Shown: positions 49,901 through 53,439, counted from the first letter of the stretch. The stretch: DNA of 64,000 nt from Cavia porcellus (GCF_034190915.1 NW_026947496.1:34096001-34160000); one strand, 5' to 3'. Made by a program: numbers and translations. The notes: a model not told the origin generated them from the sequence alone.

Positions 49901-50265
49901 TCAGCCCGCAACTCCCGCAGCGCATCCTCGGCCAGCGTGGCGGCCAGTGGCGGGGAACCTGCGAGCCGGGCGCACGACCGCAGGGCCGCGGCCGCCGCCC
50001 GCAGTACGCGCCGCCGGGGCCGCGTGGGGGCAAGGTCGGGACCGCCCAGGCGGCCGTGCAGCAGAGGTACCAGGTACCCGGCAGCCAGCTCGCGCGCCGC
50101 CTCCGGGAGCGCGCCCTGGCCCGCGCCCGCGTCCTCGAGCCGCTGCAGGAGGAAGCGCAGCGTCTCCACGCGCTCTGCCGATACCTCCCCTCGGCACAGG
50201 CCCCGAAGCAGGAGCCCAGGGTCCTGGCTTTGCGCAAGCAGCGCCTCCGCAAGCACCCACTCCAT
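2004..50265 (-). CDS. TARBP1: TARBP1 (tRNA Gm18 2'-O-methyltransferase homologue), exons 1-23, 3' part missing
   Basis: Gene-level entry; exons are listed separately. Joined exons give 1235 open codons starting [10 protein letters not shown] and matching, by memory, the human TARBP1 order throughout (for example [45 protein letters not shown]). Human TARBP1 is about 1620 residues, so roughly the last 380, with the SPOUT methyltransferase domain, lie left of base 1. Family knowledge: TARBP1 is the animal homologue of yeast Trm3, which methylates the ribose of G18 in tRNAs, and it was first described as a cellular protein binding HIV-1 TAR RNA. The part seen here is the alpha-helical (ARM/HEAT-like) region. 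Twenty-two internal introns run from 93 bp to about 6.6 kb. Exon phases join without a frameshift or stop, so this looks like an intact gene and not a retrocopy. Transcription runs right to left from a CpG-island promoter. Confidence 0.95.
3030..3225 (+). mobile_element. B1-dID dimeric SINE
   Basis: A diverged B1 half, an A-rich linker of more than 20 A (about 3120-3145), then a dID half (GGGCCTGGAGACGGAATTCA) ending in TTTGATCCTTGTACAG. Confidence 0.7.
3612..3768 (+). mobile_element. B1-dID dimeric SINE
   Basis: B1 start GGCATGGTGGTGCACAGCTG, then the internal AGCCCAGCCTCAGCAATATA and a short dID end GGCCCTGGGTTCAACTCCCC. Confidence 0.7.
4103..4213 (+). mobile_element. ID SINE with perfect 13-bp target duplication
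   Basis: Full-length body GGGGCTGGGGATTTAGCTCA to GGTACCAAT, then an A/C-rich tail. Flanked by GATCAAATGAAGA at 4089-4101 and 4214-4226. Keeps A box (TAGCTCAGCGG) and B box (GTTCAATCC). Sits in intron 22. Confidence 0.93.
4464..4613 (-). CDS. TARBP1: TARBP1 coding exon 22
   Basis: 150 bp, residues 1157-1206, with [38 protein letters not shown] and FWDCFSY. Acceptor TTCTCAG|AAT, donor TAT|GTAAGT. AT-rich like its surroundings. Confidence 0.95.
4800..4925 (-). repeat. MIR-like SINE fragment
   Basis: Order of short motifs resembles reverse-complement MIR: GAGGAAAATATCCAGAGAAG, GAGCCACACACTTATGAAGC, then GGATTCAGACGCGAATCC. Old and diverged. Confidence 0.45.
5220..5410 (+). repeat. MIR-like SINE fragment
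   Basis: Resembles sense MIR: GAGCATGAACTCTGACATTA, a pyrimidine-rich centre with CCTCAGCTCTCTGCAGTGTC, and GGGGAGTATTTATGCC. Diverged. Confidence 0.4.
6435..6545 (-). CDS. TARBP1: TARBP1 coding exon 21
   Basis: 111 bp, residues 1120-1156, [20 protein letters not shown] then [17 protein letters not shown]. Acceptor CCCTCCAG|GAT, donor CAG|GTATAA, which lacks the usual G at +5. Symmetric phase-0 exon. Confidence 0.94.
7738..7922. repeat. MER5A-like hAT-Charlie element
   Basis: Matches the MER5A pattern by memory: CAGAATCTGATTC, CAATCCCAGGTTCAGATTCC, CACCTGGGAGATGCTGGTGT, then TGGTCCAGAGAAAACTCTGA and an end AGAACTGTTGCAC. Non-autonomous ancient DNA transposon in intron 20. Confidence 0.6.
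8200..8510 (+). repeat. L2-like fragment
   Basis: Pyrimidine-rich stretch with ACCTTTGTCAGTAACCAATG and AGAGAGGCCCTCCCTGATCC, similar to L2 3' regions. Weak. Confidence 0.35.
8570..8732 (+). mobile_element. B1-dID dimeric SINE, diverged
   Basis: GGGCACTCTGGTGCATATCT, TGCAAGTTCAAGCCCAGCTT, linker CAAAATTTTTAAAAAG, then a dID remnant GATCCTGAATTCAATTCTGA. Confidence 0.7.
9178..9298 (-). CDS. TARBP1: TARBP1 coding exon 20
   Basis: 121 bp, residues 1079-1119, with [20 protein letters not shown] and [16 protein letters not shown]. Acceptor TTTTTTAG|TAC, donor AAA|GTAAAT (a weaker site). Confidence 0.95.
9425..9728. repeat. ERVL-type LTR remnant (MLT2-like)
   Basis: Opens with TGATCATGTCAACTTAGTGG and closes with GAGCCAAATTAAACTTTTAA and a CTAAC end, the general pattern of MLT2/MaLR LTRs. 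Family uncertain. Confidence 0.4.
10781..10881 (-). mobile_element. ID-related SINE, diverged
   Basis: Reverse-complement tRNA-like body: GGTGCTGGGGATGGAACCAA, CAACCACTAAGCTACATCCT, AGCCC. Lies in intron 19. Confidence 0.7.
11055..11126 (-). CDS. TARBP1: TARBP1 coding exon 19
   Basis: 72 bp, residues 1055-1079, [20 protein letters not shown] then IME. Acceptor GGAAAG|ACTT and perfect donor AAAA|GTAAGT. Intron 18 before it is only 156 bp. Confidence 0.94.
11283..11464 (-). CDS. TARBP1: TARBP1 coding exon 18
   Basis: 182 bp, residues 995-1055, with [30 protein letters not shown] and [19 protein letters not shown]. Acceptor CATTCCAG|ATT, donor CAGAG|GTAAAA. The segment between WIVS and AKNYSE appears about three residues shorter than the human form I remember. 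Confidence 0.95.
11985..12331. mobile_element. MER2-like Tigger DNA transposon
   Basis: Ends look like the MER2 family (CAGTCC..; ..AGGGTTCACTA) and the interior carries GGTTGGTTGAACTTGCAG-like, TTTGCATATTACCTATGCAC and AATCATCCCTAGAGGACTTA segments typical of it by memory. About 350 bp, non-coding. Lies in intron 17. Confidence 0.6.
12355..12440 (-). mobile_element. ID-related SINE, diverged
   Basis: Reverse-complement body with GAGGTGCTGGGGATGGAAGC and GAGCCTACCCCAGTCCC. Directly follows the MER2-like element. Confidence 0.6.
12690..13016 (-). mobile_element. B1-dID SINE split by a younger ID SINE
   Basis: The dID half is at 12690-12763 and the B1 half at 12880-13016 (CCTGCCTCAGCCTCCCGAGT). 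Between them is a separate ID (about 12765-12878, GGTACCGGGAATTGACTCAG to CTCAGCCCC). All lie on the minus strand, so the younger copy entered the A-rich linker. Confidence 0.75.
13288..13476 (-). CDS. TARBP1: TARBP1 coding exon 17
   Basis: 189 bp, residues 932-994, with [20 protein letters not shown] and [20 protein letters not shown]. Acceptor TTACCAG|CTC, donor GAG|GTAACT. Symmetric phase-0 exon. The short intron 16 (13477-13569) is open in this frame, so a retained-intron read would not hit a stop there; the strong splice sites and homology argue that it is normally removed. Confidence 0.95.
13570..13825 (-). CDS. TARBP1: TARBP1 coding exon 16
   Basis: 256 bp, residues 846-931, with [33 protein letters not shown] and [13 protein letters not shown]. 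Acceptor ACCTCAG|TTT, donor AAG|GTGAGA. It is separated from exon 17 by an intron of only 93 bp. Confidence 0.95.
13895..14310 (+). mobile_element. ERVL-MaLR solo LTR
   Basis: Starts near TGTGGTCTGAATGTGGTCTG and ends TTGTTACAGCAATGAAAAAC then TAACTGAGGCA, the characteristic MaLR LTR end. No internal retroviral sequence. Begins about 70 bases upstream of TARBP1 exon 16 (transcription sense). Confidence 0.6.
14351..14456 (+). mobile_element. ID SINE with internal 6-bp deletion
   Basis: GGGGCTGGGGATTTAGCTCA to GGTACTGATAAAAA, then an A-tail. Relative to other copies in the window a few bases of the CACCTG segment after GCATAAG are missing. Confidence 0.9.
14735..14949 (-). CDS. TARBP1: TARBP1 coding exon 15
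   Basis: 215 bp, residues 775-846, with [20 protein letters not shown] and [15 protein letters not shown]. Acceptor CTCTGCAG|GAG. The donor was placed at AGCAG|GTAGGT; a second GTAG four bases further would break frame with exon 16. Confidence 0.93.
15287..15298 (+). repeat. Poly-G run (about 12 G)
   Basis: Uninterrupted G tract in intron 14. Similar runs occur at 31808, 53904 and, as C, at 58080. Confidence 0.8.
15370..15540 (+). repeat. MIR-like SINE fragment
   Basis: TTTTCATCTGCAAAATGGGA is the well-known MIR core segment. Moderately diverged; intron 14. Confidence 0.5.
16130..16330 (-). repeat. MIR-like SINE fragment
   Basis: AACTTTCCCTTGGTCACAGA followed by CCCGAGTCCAAGCCCAGAGT matches the reverse-complement MIR pattern. 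Confidence 0.5.
16735..16890 (+). mobile_element. B1 SINE with internal duplication
   Basis: TGTGGTATATGCCTGTAATC start, GAGGCAGGAGGACTGC, then GAGTTCAAGGCCAGC twice about 35 bases apart, the duplication that marks rodent B1. Ends in an A-tail of about 17. Confidence 0.85.
17100..17261 (-). CDS. TARBP1: TARBP1 coding exon 14
   Basis: 162 bp, residues 721-774, with [20 protein letters not shown] and [16 protein letters not shown]. Acceptor TCTTAG|GTT, donor AAAG|GTAATC. Symmetric phase-0 exon. It contains an in-frame run of open codons on the minus strand only. Confidence 0.93.
17530..17905. repeat. Two adjacent MIR-like fragments, opposite strands
   Basis: 17560-17720 reads as reverse MIR (GAAGTTGAACAACTTGCCTG, AGACTCAAACCCACATC). 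17725-17905 reads as sense MIR (ACTATCTGGCTCTGTGTCCC, TTGAGATGATGATACC, GGCCTTTGAAAGAATTAAGT). Confidence 0.55.
18336..18402 (+). repeat. GGGGA/GAGGA purine tract
   Basis: An unbroken purine run of GAGAGGAGAGGAGGGGAGA type, then repeated GGGGA units. It explains the proline/leucine-rich frames seen on the minus strand. Intron 13. Confidence 0.9.
18930..19070 (-). repeat. MIR-like SINE fragment
   Basis: GATGAGAAGCTGAGGTTCAG, then ATATGACTTGCCCCGGTCAC resembles reverse MIR. It lies about 110 bases from exon 13. Confidence 0.5.
19180..19277 (-). CDS. TARBP1: TARBP1 coding exon 13
   Basis: 98 bp, residues 688-720, with [20 protein letters not shown] then [13 protein letters not shown]. Acceptor CTCCACAG|AT, donor ACC|GTGAGT. 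The conserved FVLRRLTM core matches human TARBP1 by memory. Confidence 0.95.
20353..20453 (+). mobile_element. ID SINE with 12-bp target duplication
   Basis: GGGGCTGGGGATTTAGCTAG to CAGTACCGATAAAAAC and an A-tail. Flanked by AAAATGCAATCT at 20341-20352 and 20454-20465. Inserted in L1 sequence. Confidence 0.9.
20835..21217. mobile_element. Palindromic (fold-back) mariner-derived element, copy 2
   Basis: Inverted ends share ATGTGATCAAAA and a following ATAC..TGAA..TTT segment. The minus strand of the left arm reads like a mariner transposase tail (EDFQNCFRK, a stop in place of W, then QERWNKCV). The right arm on the plus strand repeats CAGAACTGCT and GTGTGTTTGAA, so both arms are 3' ends. It is inserted in old L1. 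No intact frame. Confidence 0.65.
22065..22157 (+). mobile_element. ID-related SINE, diverged
   Basis: GGGGCTATAGGTGTAGCTCA, CTAGCAAGTGCAAGGC, GGGTTCCATCCCCAGCAACA then A-rich tail. Splits L1 ORF2 remnants. Confidence 0.7.
22970..23152 (+). mobile_element. B1-dID dimeric SINE
   Basis: GTAGCACATACCTGTAATCT, AAATTCAAGCCCAGTCTGGC, A-rich linker, then GGGGTAGGGATGCAGCTCAG and TCTATCCCAGG. Confidence 0.8.
25895..26067 (-). CDS. TARBP1: TARBP1 coding exon 12
   Basis: 173 bp, residues 630-688, with [20 protein letters not shown] and [20 protein letters not shown]. Acceptor TATCTAG|TG, donor GATG|GTGAGG. The following intron 12 is the largest placed here, about 6.6 kb. Confidence 0.95.
26987..27086 (-). 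CDS. TARBP1: TARBP1 coding exon 11
   Basis: 100 bp, residues 597-630, reading [20 protein letters not shown] then [13 protein letters not shown]. Acceptor CCAAG|CAGG (the next AG, four bases further in, would break the frame), donor ACAG|GTAATT. Confidence 0.94.
28087..28203 (+). mobile_element. ID SINE
   Basis: GGGGCTGGGGATTTAGCTCC to GGTACCGATAAAAAAAG and a long A/C-rich tail. Intron 10. Confidence 0.9.
28490..28592 (+). mobile_element. ID-related SINE, diverged
   Basis: ACTGTAGCTCAAGTGCTGTA, CCCTGGGTTCTATCCCCAGC and ACCACAAAACAAAC. Another subfamily from the young IDs. Confidence 0.65.
29039..29371 (+). mobile_element. ERVL-MaLR solo LTR next to exon 10
   Basis: TGTTATGGTTTAAGTCAGAT start, GAAATAAACCAACTTTTTCC (AATAAA) near the end, and TAACTAAGACA as the end. 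The LTR lies antisense to TARBP1 and its end is about a dozen bases from the exon 10 donor. Confidence 0.7.
29383..29521 (-). CDS. TARBP1: TARBP1 coding exon 10
   Basis: 139 bp, residues 551-597, with [14 protein letters not shown] and the conserved [16 protein letters not shown]. Acceptor TTCCCAG|CTC and a perfect donor GAAA|GTAAGT. A solo MaLR-type LTR ends only a few bases beyond the donor (29039-29371). Confidence 0.95.
30367..30960 (+). mobile_element. ERVL-MaLR LTR split by a B1-dID
   Basis: Begins near TGCCATGTTTTGGAGGTGG and ends GTTACAGCAACAACAGAGTA then ATACA, a MaLR-type end. The insert at 30445-30625 is a minus-strand B1-dID (CCTGCCTCAGCCTCCTGAAG). Intron 9. Confidence 0.55.
31010..31105 (+). 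repeat. L2/L3-like 3' end fragment
   Basis: GTTCATGAGGACGGCGACCA, then CCTGGCACAGGCCCTGAT resembles CR1/L2 family 3' ends by memory. Confidence 0.4.
31266..31377 (+). mobile_element. ID SINE with perfect 15-bp target duplication
   Basis: GGGGCTGGGGATTTAGCTCA to GGTACCGATAAAAAGG and an (AAAT)n tail. Flanked by AAAAATAAGTAACAA at 31251-31265 and 31378-31392. A and B boxes intact; a young insertion. Confidence 0.95.
31808..31828 (+). repeat. Poly-G run in intron 9
   Basis: A stretch with about 13 consecutive G, flanked by ordinary sequence. Confidence 0.75.
32125..32575 (+). repeat. MLT1-type MaLR LTR
   Basis: AAAGATGTCCAAGTCCTCAT, GAGCCTGGGAATGTCACTTG, AGAGATTGGAAGGTGCTCTG, TTGATTTCAGCCCATGAAGC and CTTAAGCCAAGTCTGTGGTA follow the MLT1 order. 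Old. Confidence 0.6.
32819..32970 (+). mobile_element. B1-dID SINE, diverged
   Basis: AGCTGGGTGTCATGGCACAT, GATCACAAGTTCAAGCCCAG, and a dID end GCCCTGGGTTTAATCTCAAC. Confidence 0.65.
33043..33134 (+). mobile_element. ID SINE with 17-bp target duplication
   Basis: GGCCAGGGATTTAGCTCAGT to GCCGGTACC and an A-tail. Flanked by TGAAAGGTGGTAAGCAG at 33026-33042 and 33135-33151. Confidence 0.9.
33490..33610 (+). mobile_element. B1 half of a B1-dID SINE
   Basis: CACAGTGGCACACACCTGTA, GGCTGAAGCAGGAAGACC, TTCAAGCCCAGCCTAGCCAA. A dID-like piece follows at about 33890-33945, after a 280-bp AT-rich insert of unknown kind. Confidence 0.65.
34352..34441 (-). CDS. TARBP1: TARBP1 coding exon 9
   Basis: 90 bp, residues 521-550: [20 protein letters not shown] then [10 protein letters not shown]. 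Acceptor CTTAG|GAG and donor GAG|GTGAGG. Symmetric exon (phase 0 on both sides), so skipping it would keep frame. Confidence 0.94.
34918..35793 (+). mobile_element. MaLR LTR split by another MaLR LTR
   Basis: The outer LTR opens TGTTACGATTTAAATACAAC and closes GAAAGCTACCTAACACA. It is interrupted at 35072-35464 by a second LTR running TGTTATGGTTTGTGCCTAGA to AAGTAACTAAGACA, with near-duplicate flanks GCATT and GCATA. A T20+ tract lies in the distal half of the outer one. Intron 8. Confidence 0.7.
35873..35990. mobile_element. Possible hAT element end, diverged
   Basis: CCAGTAGTGGCAAATCTATG GTACGTGTG resembles the CAGTGGTGGCGAACCTATGG end of the hAT family seen at 42488. A matching right end is not clear. 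Confidence 0.35.
36002..36109 (+). mobile_element. ID SINE with 10-bp target duplication
   Basis: GGGGCTGGGGATTTAGCTCA (36003 on) to GGTACCGGAAAAAAG and an A-tail. Flanked by AAGAGTATTT at 35991-36000 and 36110-36119. Confidence 0.9.
36539..36635 (-). CDS. TARBP1: TARBP1 coding exon 8
   Basis: 97 bp, residues 488-520, with [20 protein letters not shown] and then [12 protein letters not shown]. Acceptor ATCAG|GG, donor GTG|GTGAGT. Ends in phase 0. Confidence 0.94.
37170..37305 (-). CDS. TARBP1: TARBP1 coding exon 7
   Basis: 136 bp, residues 443-488, with [20 protein letters not shown] followed by [11 protein letters not shown]. Acceptor TTCCAG|GTAAT and donor CTCAG|GTAATA. The exon start itself reads GTAAT. 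An old LINE-1 remnant begins about 20 bases upstream in transcription terms (37328 onward). Confidence 0.94.
37328..38160 (+). mobile_element. Old LINE-1 3' remnant
   Basis: Late ORF2/3' UTR-like sequence: AAATACAAGTCAAAACCCCC, ATGAGATACCACTTCATATC, CAATGGAAAATTATTCAGCC and an A-rich end. Lies next to TARBP1 exon 7 in intron 6. The microsatellite at 37835 is inside it. Confidence 0.75.
37835..37912 (+). repeat. Compound (CT)n(AT)n microsatellite
   Basis: About 21 CT units (37835-37876) then about 18 AT units. The run produces artificial Ser/Leu and Ile/Tyr peptides on both strands, which are not genes. Confidence 0.95.
38312..38640 (+). repeat. Possible ERV LTR remnant
   Basis: TGTTAAGGAAAAACAGGAAG at the start, a C/T-rich centre, and TTCCAAATAAACCAATAAAA near the end suggest an LTR with a polyadenylation signal. 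No family assigned. Confidence 0.3.
39634..39731 (-). CDS. TARBP1: TARBP1 coding exon 6
   Basis: 98 bp, residues 410-443, with [20 protein letters not shown] and then [12 protein letters not shown]. Acceptor CTGTAG|GTCC, donor AAAGA|GTATGT. A second AG eight bases further in would shift the frame, so the upstream AG was chosen. Confidence 0.92.
39989..40176. mobile_element. Tigger/pogo-like MITE with TA duplication
   Basis: 188 bp with inverted ends of about 30 bases: left TGGTGGTACCTTGGTTCATC, right reverse complement CAGTGGTACCTTGATTCATG. Flanked by TA at 39987-39988 and 40177-40178. No coding capacity. Intron 5. Confidence 0.8.
40216..40314 (+). mobile_element. ID SINE, diverged
   Basis: GGGCCAGGAATATAGCTCAG to CCTGGTACCAAAAACATAAA and an (AAAAT)n tail. 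Flanked by TAATTTTGA at 40207-40215 and 40315-40323. Confidence 0.85.
40687..40860 (+). mobile_element. B1 SINE with internal duplication
   Basis: GGCCAGGTGTGGTGTTGCAG, GAGGCTGAAGCAGGAGGACC, then two copies of the TGAGTTY..GGCCAGC-type block and a CAAAAC tail. Intron 5. Confidence 0.85.
41766..41818 (-). CDS. TARBP1: TARBP1 coding exon 5
   Basis: 53 bp micro-exon, residues 393-410 ([18 protein letters not shown], the last codon split). It is preceded by a run of more than a dozen T bases as polypyrimidine tract, then TAG; donor CAG|GTAAAT. Confidence 0.93.
42488..42562. mobile_element. hAT micro-element (75 bp)
   Basis: Left end CAATGATGGCGAACCTTTTA and right end CAGGTTCGCCACCACTGA are inverted copies sharing TGGCGAACCT. 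The ends match the CAGTGGTGGCGAACC type of hAT transposons. Only about 40 bases lie between. Intron 4. Confidence 0.6.
42646..42759 (+). mobile_element. ID SINE with perfect 15-bp target duplication
   Basis: GGGGCTGGGGATTTAGCTCA to GGTACCGATAAAAAGG and an A-rich tail. Flanked by GAAAATGACGGATTT at 42631-42645 and 42760-42774. The cleanest copy here, with A box TAGCTCAGCGG and B box GTTCGATCC. Lies about 150 bases from exon 4 in intron 4. Confidence 0.96.
42914..43062 (-). CDS. TARBP1: TARBP1 coding exon 4
   Basis: 149 bp, residues 343-392, including CWLFHPSWH and the conserved [20 protein letters not shown], ending in PFSPEFSE. Acceptor CCACAG|GT. The donor GAG|GTGGTA departs from the usual GTRAGT, so this 5' splice site looks weak. 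Reading on past it gives a sequence unlike TARBP1, which supports the boundary. Confidence 0.93.
44455..44600 (+). mobile_element. 5'-truncated B1-dID SINE
   Basis: AGGCTGGGGCAGGAGGACTG, GTTCAAGGCCAGCCTGGACA, then dID GCACTGGGGATTATAGCACA and GGGTTCAATCCCCAGT. The first part of B1 is missing. Intron 3. Confidence 0.75.
45319..45388 (-). CDS. TARBP1: TARBP1 coding exon 3
   Basis: 70 bp, residues 320-342 plus one base, reading [20 protein letters not shown] then EEN. Acceptor TAG (with an A-rich start) and donor ATG|GTAATG. A short exon whose length (70) and phase (0 in, 1 out) fit the flanking exons exactly. Confidence 0.94.
45389..46514. other. Intron 2 of TARBP1, no feature recognised
   Basis: AT-rich, no open frame with homology and no repeat that I recognise. 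Confidence 0.6.
46515..46612 (-). CDS. TARBP1: TARBP1 coding exon 2
   Basis: 98 bp, residues 287-319, reading [20 protein letters not shown] then [12 protein letters not shown]. Acceptor ..ATAATAG|GC and donor CAG|GTAAGT are strong. The single base left from exon 1 completes a Gly codon, and the exon ends in phase 0. Confidence 0.95.
47672..47767 (-). mobile_element. ID SINE
   Basis: (TTTA)n tail, then TTGTACCAGGACTCAGACTC, TGCCAGGCAGGAACCTGTGC and CACTGAGCC. The 5' part of the body is missing. Intron 1. Confidence 0.8.
48347..48480 (+). mobile_element. B1 SINE
   Basis: AGGCATGGTACTGCACACGT, AATCCCAGCACTCGGGAGGC, GAGTTCAAGGCCAGCCCGAG; an AC-rich end replaces the A-tail. Intron 1. Confidence 0.8.
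49407..50265 (-). CDS. TARBP1: TARBP1 coding exon 1 (start codon)
   Basis: Codes for residues 1-286 plus one base. The start is the ATG at 50265-50263, chosen because the protein from there begins [13 protein letters not shown] like known TARBP1. The frame stays open for a further 84 codons upstream, which are probably 5' UTR. The context has G at +4 but C at -3, so it is not an ideal Kozak site. The exon is very GC-rich and Leu/Ala/Arg-rich, as expected for helical repeats, and ends near [10 protein letters not shown] with donor CTG|GTACTT. Long open frames on the other strand and in other frames here are GC-content shadows. Confidence 0.95.
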
Positions 50266-50299
50266 CCGATCCCAGAGTACGGAGAAAGGCGCCGGCGTG

Positions 50300-50370
50300 C
50301 GCGTGCACCAGCCGAGCCGCGGAGGGCGTGCGCGTGCGTGTACCCGCGGATCCTGGCGCGTGCGCGGGGA
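50300..50370 (-). promoter_or_regulatory. NRF1-like sites in the TARBP1 core promoter
   Basis: A perfect GCGCACGCGC core lies at 50356-50365 (minus strand), with further GCGCACGC-type copies toward 50300, about 40-100 bases upstream of the ATG. NRF1 binds YGCGCAYGCGCR and commonly drives CpG-island promoters. Function here is inferred. Confidence 0.5.
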
Positions 50371-50599
50371 GGAGCCTGATGCTGGCCCCCTTCCTTCAGC
50401 AAGGCCTAGAACTCCCTGACCCTTAGTGTATTTTGGGAGAAAGGAGGCAGTATTTAAAAGTGAACGTAGTGTTTTCAGCAACTCTGTCGATTCCTGATTA
50501 GAGATTGGCCTGCGCATGTTCTAAAGTAACCAGATGTATCTGAGTGCAAAGGGGACCCTTGCAGGTTAGGTGCATATCACAGGCACTCAGTGCGGTTTT

Positions 50600-51175
50600 T
50601 CAAAAGGCCGCATGCTGGGTGCCACACACAGACCCTGACATGGCAGATTCCGAAGTGGATTCTAGATATCTGCGTTAAAAATAACGAGGACACAAGGATG
50701 ATTTAGGCCAGGGTGAGCAGCGCTATGCTTATGTGTTAGAATATAGCTCAAAGCAAAATGCCCTCACAGGCCAGTGCCCCTGCTCCCAGCTGTCCCTACA
50801 TGGCATGTGCTTGCTCCCATGTGCGAACTCAAAACTAGTTCACGTGAAGATATGTGTATTTCTGACAGCATCTAAGCTAAAAAGAAGCAGAAACCTCGCC
50901 TGGGTTAAATGTTGCTTGCTATTTTGCTTCCTCATTCCTCCATTAATCGAAACAGTGATCTGGGTTTTCTTTGCCTTTTAACTGTAAAGATCTGTTCTTT
51001 AGTCAATTGAGGAAACACAATCCCACCTTTGAAGAGCTTGATGTGTAATAAACATGATGAATAAAGTAAAAATAGTTACTTAAATTTAAAGTTAACAGTA
51101 CATATGCAAGACATTTTCATTTGACAATTTATAGATAGTTCTATTTTAAATCCTCTAATAATGTTAACAAATATC
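50600..51175. other. Intergenic flank, nothing recognised
   Basis: Upstream of the TARBP1 promoter, base composition returns to AT-rich. I see no gene or clear repeat. Confidence 0.5.
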
Positions 51176-51980
51176 AATTGCCTTCAAGATATAATATATG
51201 CCAAAAAATACCATTTCCTTCAACATATCTTAAACAAATGGGTGACGATTTGAGCAGACACGACATACACAAATGTAAACATTTCCAAAAATGTTCAACA
51301 TTAATCACCAGAGAAAGCAAATTAAACCCACGAAGTGATACCACTTTGAACTCCTGAGAATGGCTAAAATTTTTGAAAAATAGAATATCAAATGGCAAGG
51401 ATTACACGTGAAAAACCAGAATTTTCATACATTACCTGTAGACATGTAATGATACAATTGTTTCTTACCAAGTTAAAATCGACCTAATGATTTGGAAAAA
51501 TGTACCCTGAGATACTTGCTTAAAACAAATGAAAACGTATACTAGCAAGTCTTATAGAAGATAGTCGTTGGCAACGTTAGACACTATAGCTAAAAGCTTG
51601 TAACTAACTTAAAGTCCATAGGTGAATAAAAGAATAAACAAATTATAATTTATATAATAATGCTATCAACAGTAAAACAAACTGAATTCCTAATCCATGC
51701 AAGAACATGGATATGTCTCAAAAATATTCTGTTGAACCAAAGAAGCCAGGAAAATTTTACATCCTCATGATTCCATTTATATAAAACTTGAGAATAGACA
51801 AACCAAATCCTTAAGGCAGGGAGTGAAGATTGCCTAGAACCAGGCTGTGGGGGAAACTTCGGGGGTCATGAGAATATTTTATCTTGAGCAGGACTTTGAT
51901 TACAGTTTCATATTTTTCAAAGCTCCTTGAATCGAACTCTCAGATTTAGGCATTTCATTCTGTTCAAATTTTACCTGAAA
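51176..51980 (+). mobile_element. Old LINE-1 3' remnant
   Basis: GAGAAAGCAAATTAAACCCA, GAAGTGATACCACTTTGAAC, GAATGGCTAAAATTTTTGAA, then CATGCAAGAACATGGATATG and GATTCCATTTATATAAAACT are typical of late L1 ORF2 and 3' UTR. Frames broken. Confidence 0.75.
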
Positions 51981-53029
51981 TTTAGAAAATGACATGTAAA
52001 AACAAAAGTACATTGTCCTATGTATTGGTTCCCTGTTGTCTATAGAATAAAGCTGCACACAGAGCCTGAAAAGAGGGTTGGGGGAGCCGGTCAAGGTCAG
52101 CCTCACAACCTGATTCTCTTGTGTCCCAGTTCATGAATCTCTCCTCCCTCATGTTTGTACTTTCTCCTCTTAGAGAATGATTCGCACATCTACCACCTTT
52201 CTGACTCACCAATATGGGCAGTGGTCTAATTGCTAAGGCTGGCCTGTGTGATCCTTATCTAACTTGACTCTGCTGAGTACTTCATTTGTCTTGAACCCTT
52301 TCTCCCTCTGGCTTCCCCAGCTGTGAAGAACCCTCTTTCTCTTCTTAATGTCTTTGTGTTAATGTTTCCGAAGTTATGTCTTGAATCTCTGTTTTCACTA
52401 TAAATTTTAATAATAGCTTTGTTAAAACTATAGTTTTTAGACTTAATGGCATTAATATGCAAACAATGAGAACAGCCTATGTCAACACCCCAGCCCACAC
52501 TTGTCTTCTGAGACCCATCTGCAGGTGATCATTTCAGATCCACCTACACAGCTACCTGCTGGACATCTCCATTTTCACAAATCTAAACTAGTTGTCCTCA
52601 CTCCATCCTTTCTGCCATCATGATTACTCCCCACTAATTCTCAACAGCAATTCCCTGTTGGGGGAAGGGCTGTTATTTCCAAGTTGCCCAAATCAAATAC
52701 CCAGGAAAACAGACTTCCCATCCTCTTCTTTGCTTTTCACAGTTGCTCTTCTCATTTATCTGTGCCTCTTTCCAAATCTTTCTTAGTGGCTCCTCTGTTC
52801 TGTCCTCCATCAGTATGCTAGTTTTAAGCCTTCACCATTTCTTACTAACAATAACAACTCTCACCTGACTTTCACTCCACTGTAATGTGTGCTCCACATT
52901 GCTACAAGGATTATTTTTATAAAATTAAATCAGAAAATGGAAGGACTTTTAAAAAGACAAAGAAAAGTAGAGCATATGACATGTTTTGAGCTCTTTTAAA
53001 ATAAGGTTAGGGGTTTTTCAGAATCCTTT
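51981..53029. other. Intergenic, no gene
   Basis: Pyrimidine-rich stretches, possibly old L2-like (52500-52930), but no reliable match. Confidence 0.4.
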
Positions 53030-53293
53030 TTTTTGTTTGTTTGTTTGTTTTGGGTTTTTTTGTTTGTTTGTTGGGATCAAACTCACAACCGCCTGCTTAC
53101 AAGGCAGGTTCTTATGCCGCTGAGCTAAATCCCCAGCCCCCTTTTTTGGTCTTTTTGAGACAAGGTCTCGCTGTGCAGTTCAGGCTGGTCTTGAGCTCAC
53201 TGTGTAGCCCAGGCTGGGCTCGAACTTGCAATGATCCTCCTGCTTCAGCCTCCCAAGTGCTGGGATTATAGGTGTGAGCCAACACGCCCTGCA
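53030..53293 (-). mobile_element. ID SINE plus B1 SINE, both minus strand
   Basis: 53030-53140 is an ID with a (GTTT)n tail and end AGCTAAATCCCCAGCCCC. 53141-53293 is a B1 (GCCTCCCAAGTGCTGGGATT, CAGGCTGGTCTTGAGCTCAC) showing the duplicated CAGGCTGG block. Confidence 0.9.
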
Positions 53294-53439
53294 AGTTTAG
53301 GGGTTTTTGTTGGGAGGGTAGACTCAGAGGAGTAGATTAGGTGTCTCTCAGGAGACATCTAGGTAGAAATTTAAATAGTATGGGAAGTCAATGGTTTGGC
53401 TTTAGGAAGATCACTTTGTCTGGTTGGCTACATGTTGGC

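Larger units (their letters stand above)
49400..50420. promoter_or_regulatory. CpG island over TARBP1 exon 1 and 5' flank
   Basis: About 1 kb of very GC-rich, CpG-dense DNA in an otherwise AT-rich region, covering all of coding exon 1 and the first 150 bases upstream of the ATG. This is typical of a constitutive mammalian promoter. I see no TATA box close to the start. The exact transcription start cannot be read from the sequence. Confidence 0.85.

Noticed and set aside
49493..50426. Long open frames (up to 308 codons) on the plus strand and other minus frames
   Set aside because: They overlap TARBP1 exon 1 in the CpG island, are Arg/Ala/Pro/Ser-rich with no domain, and result from few stop codons in GC-rich DNA.
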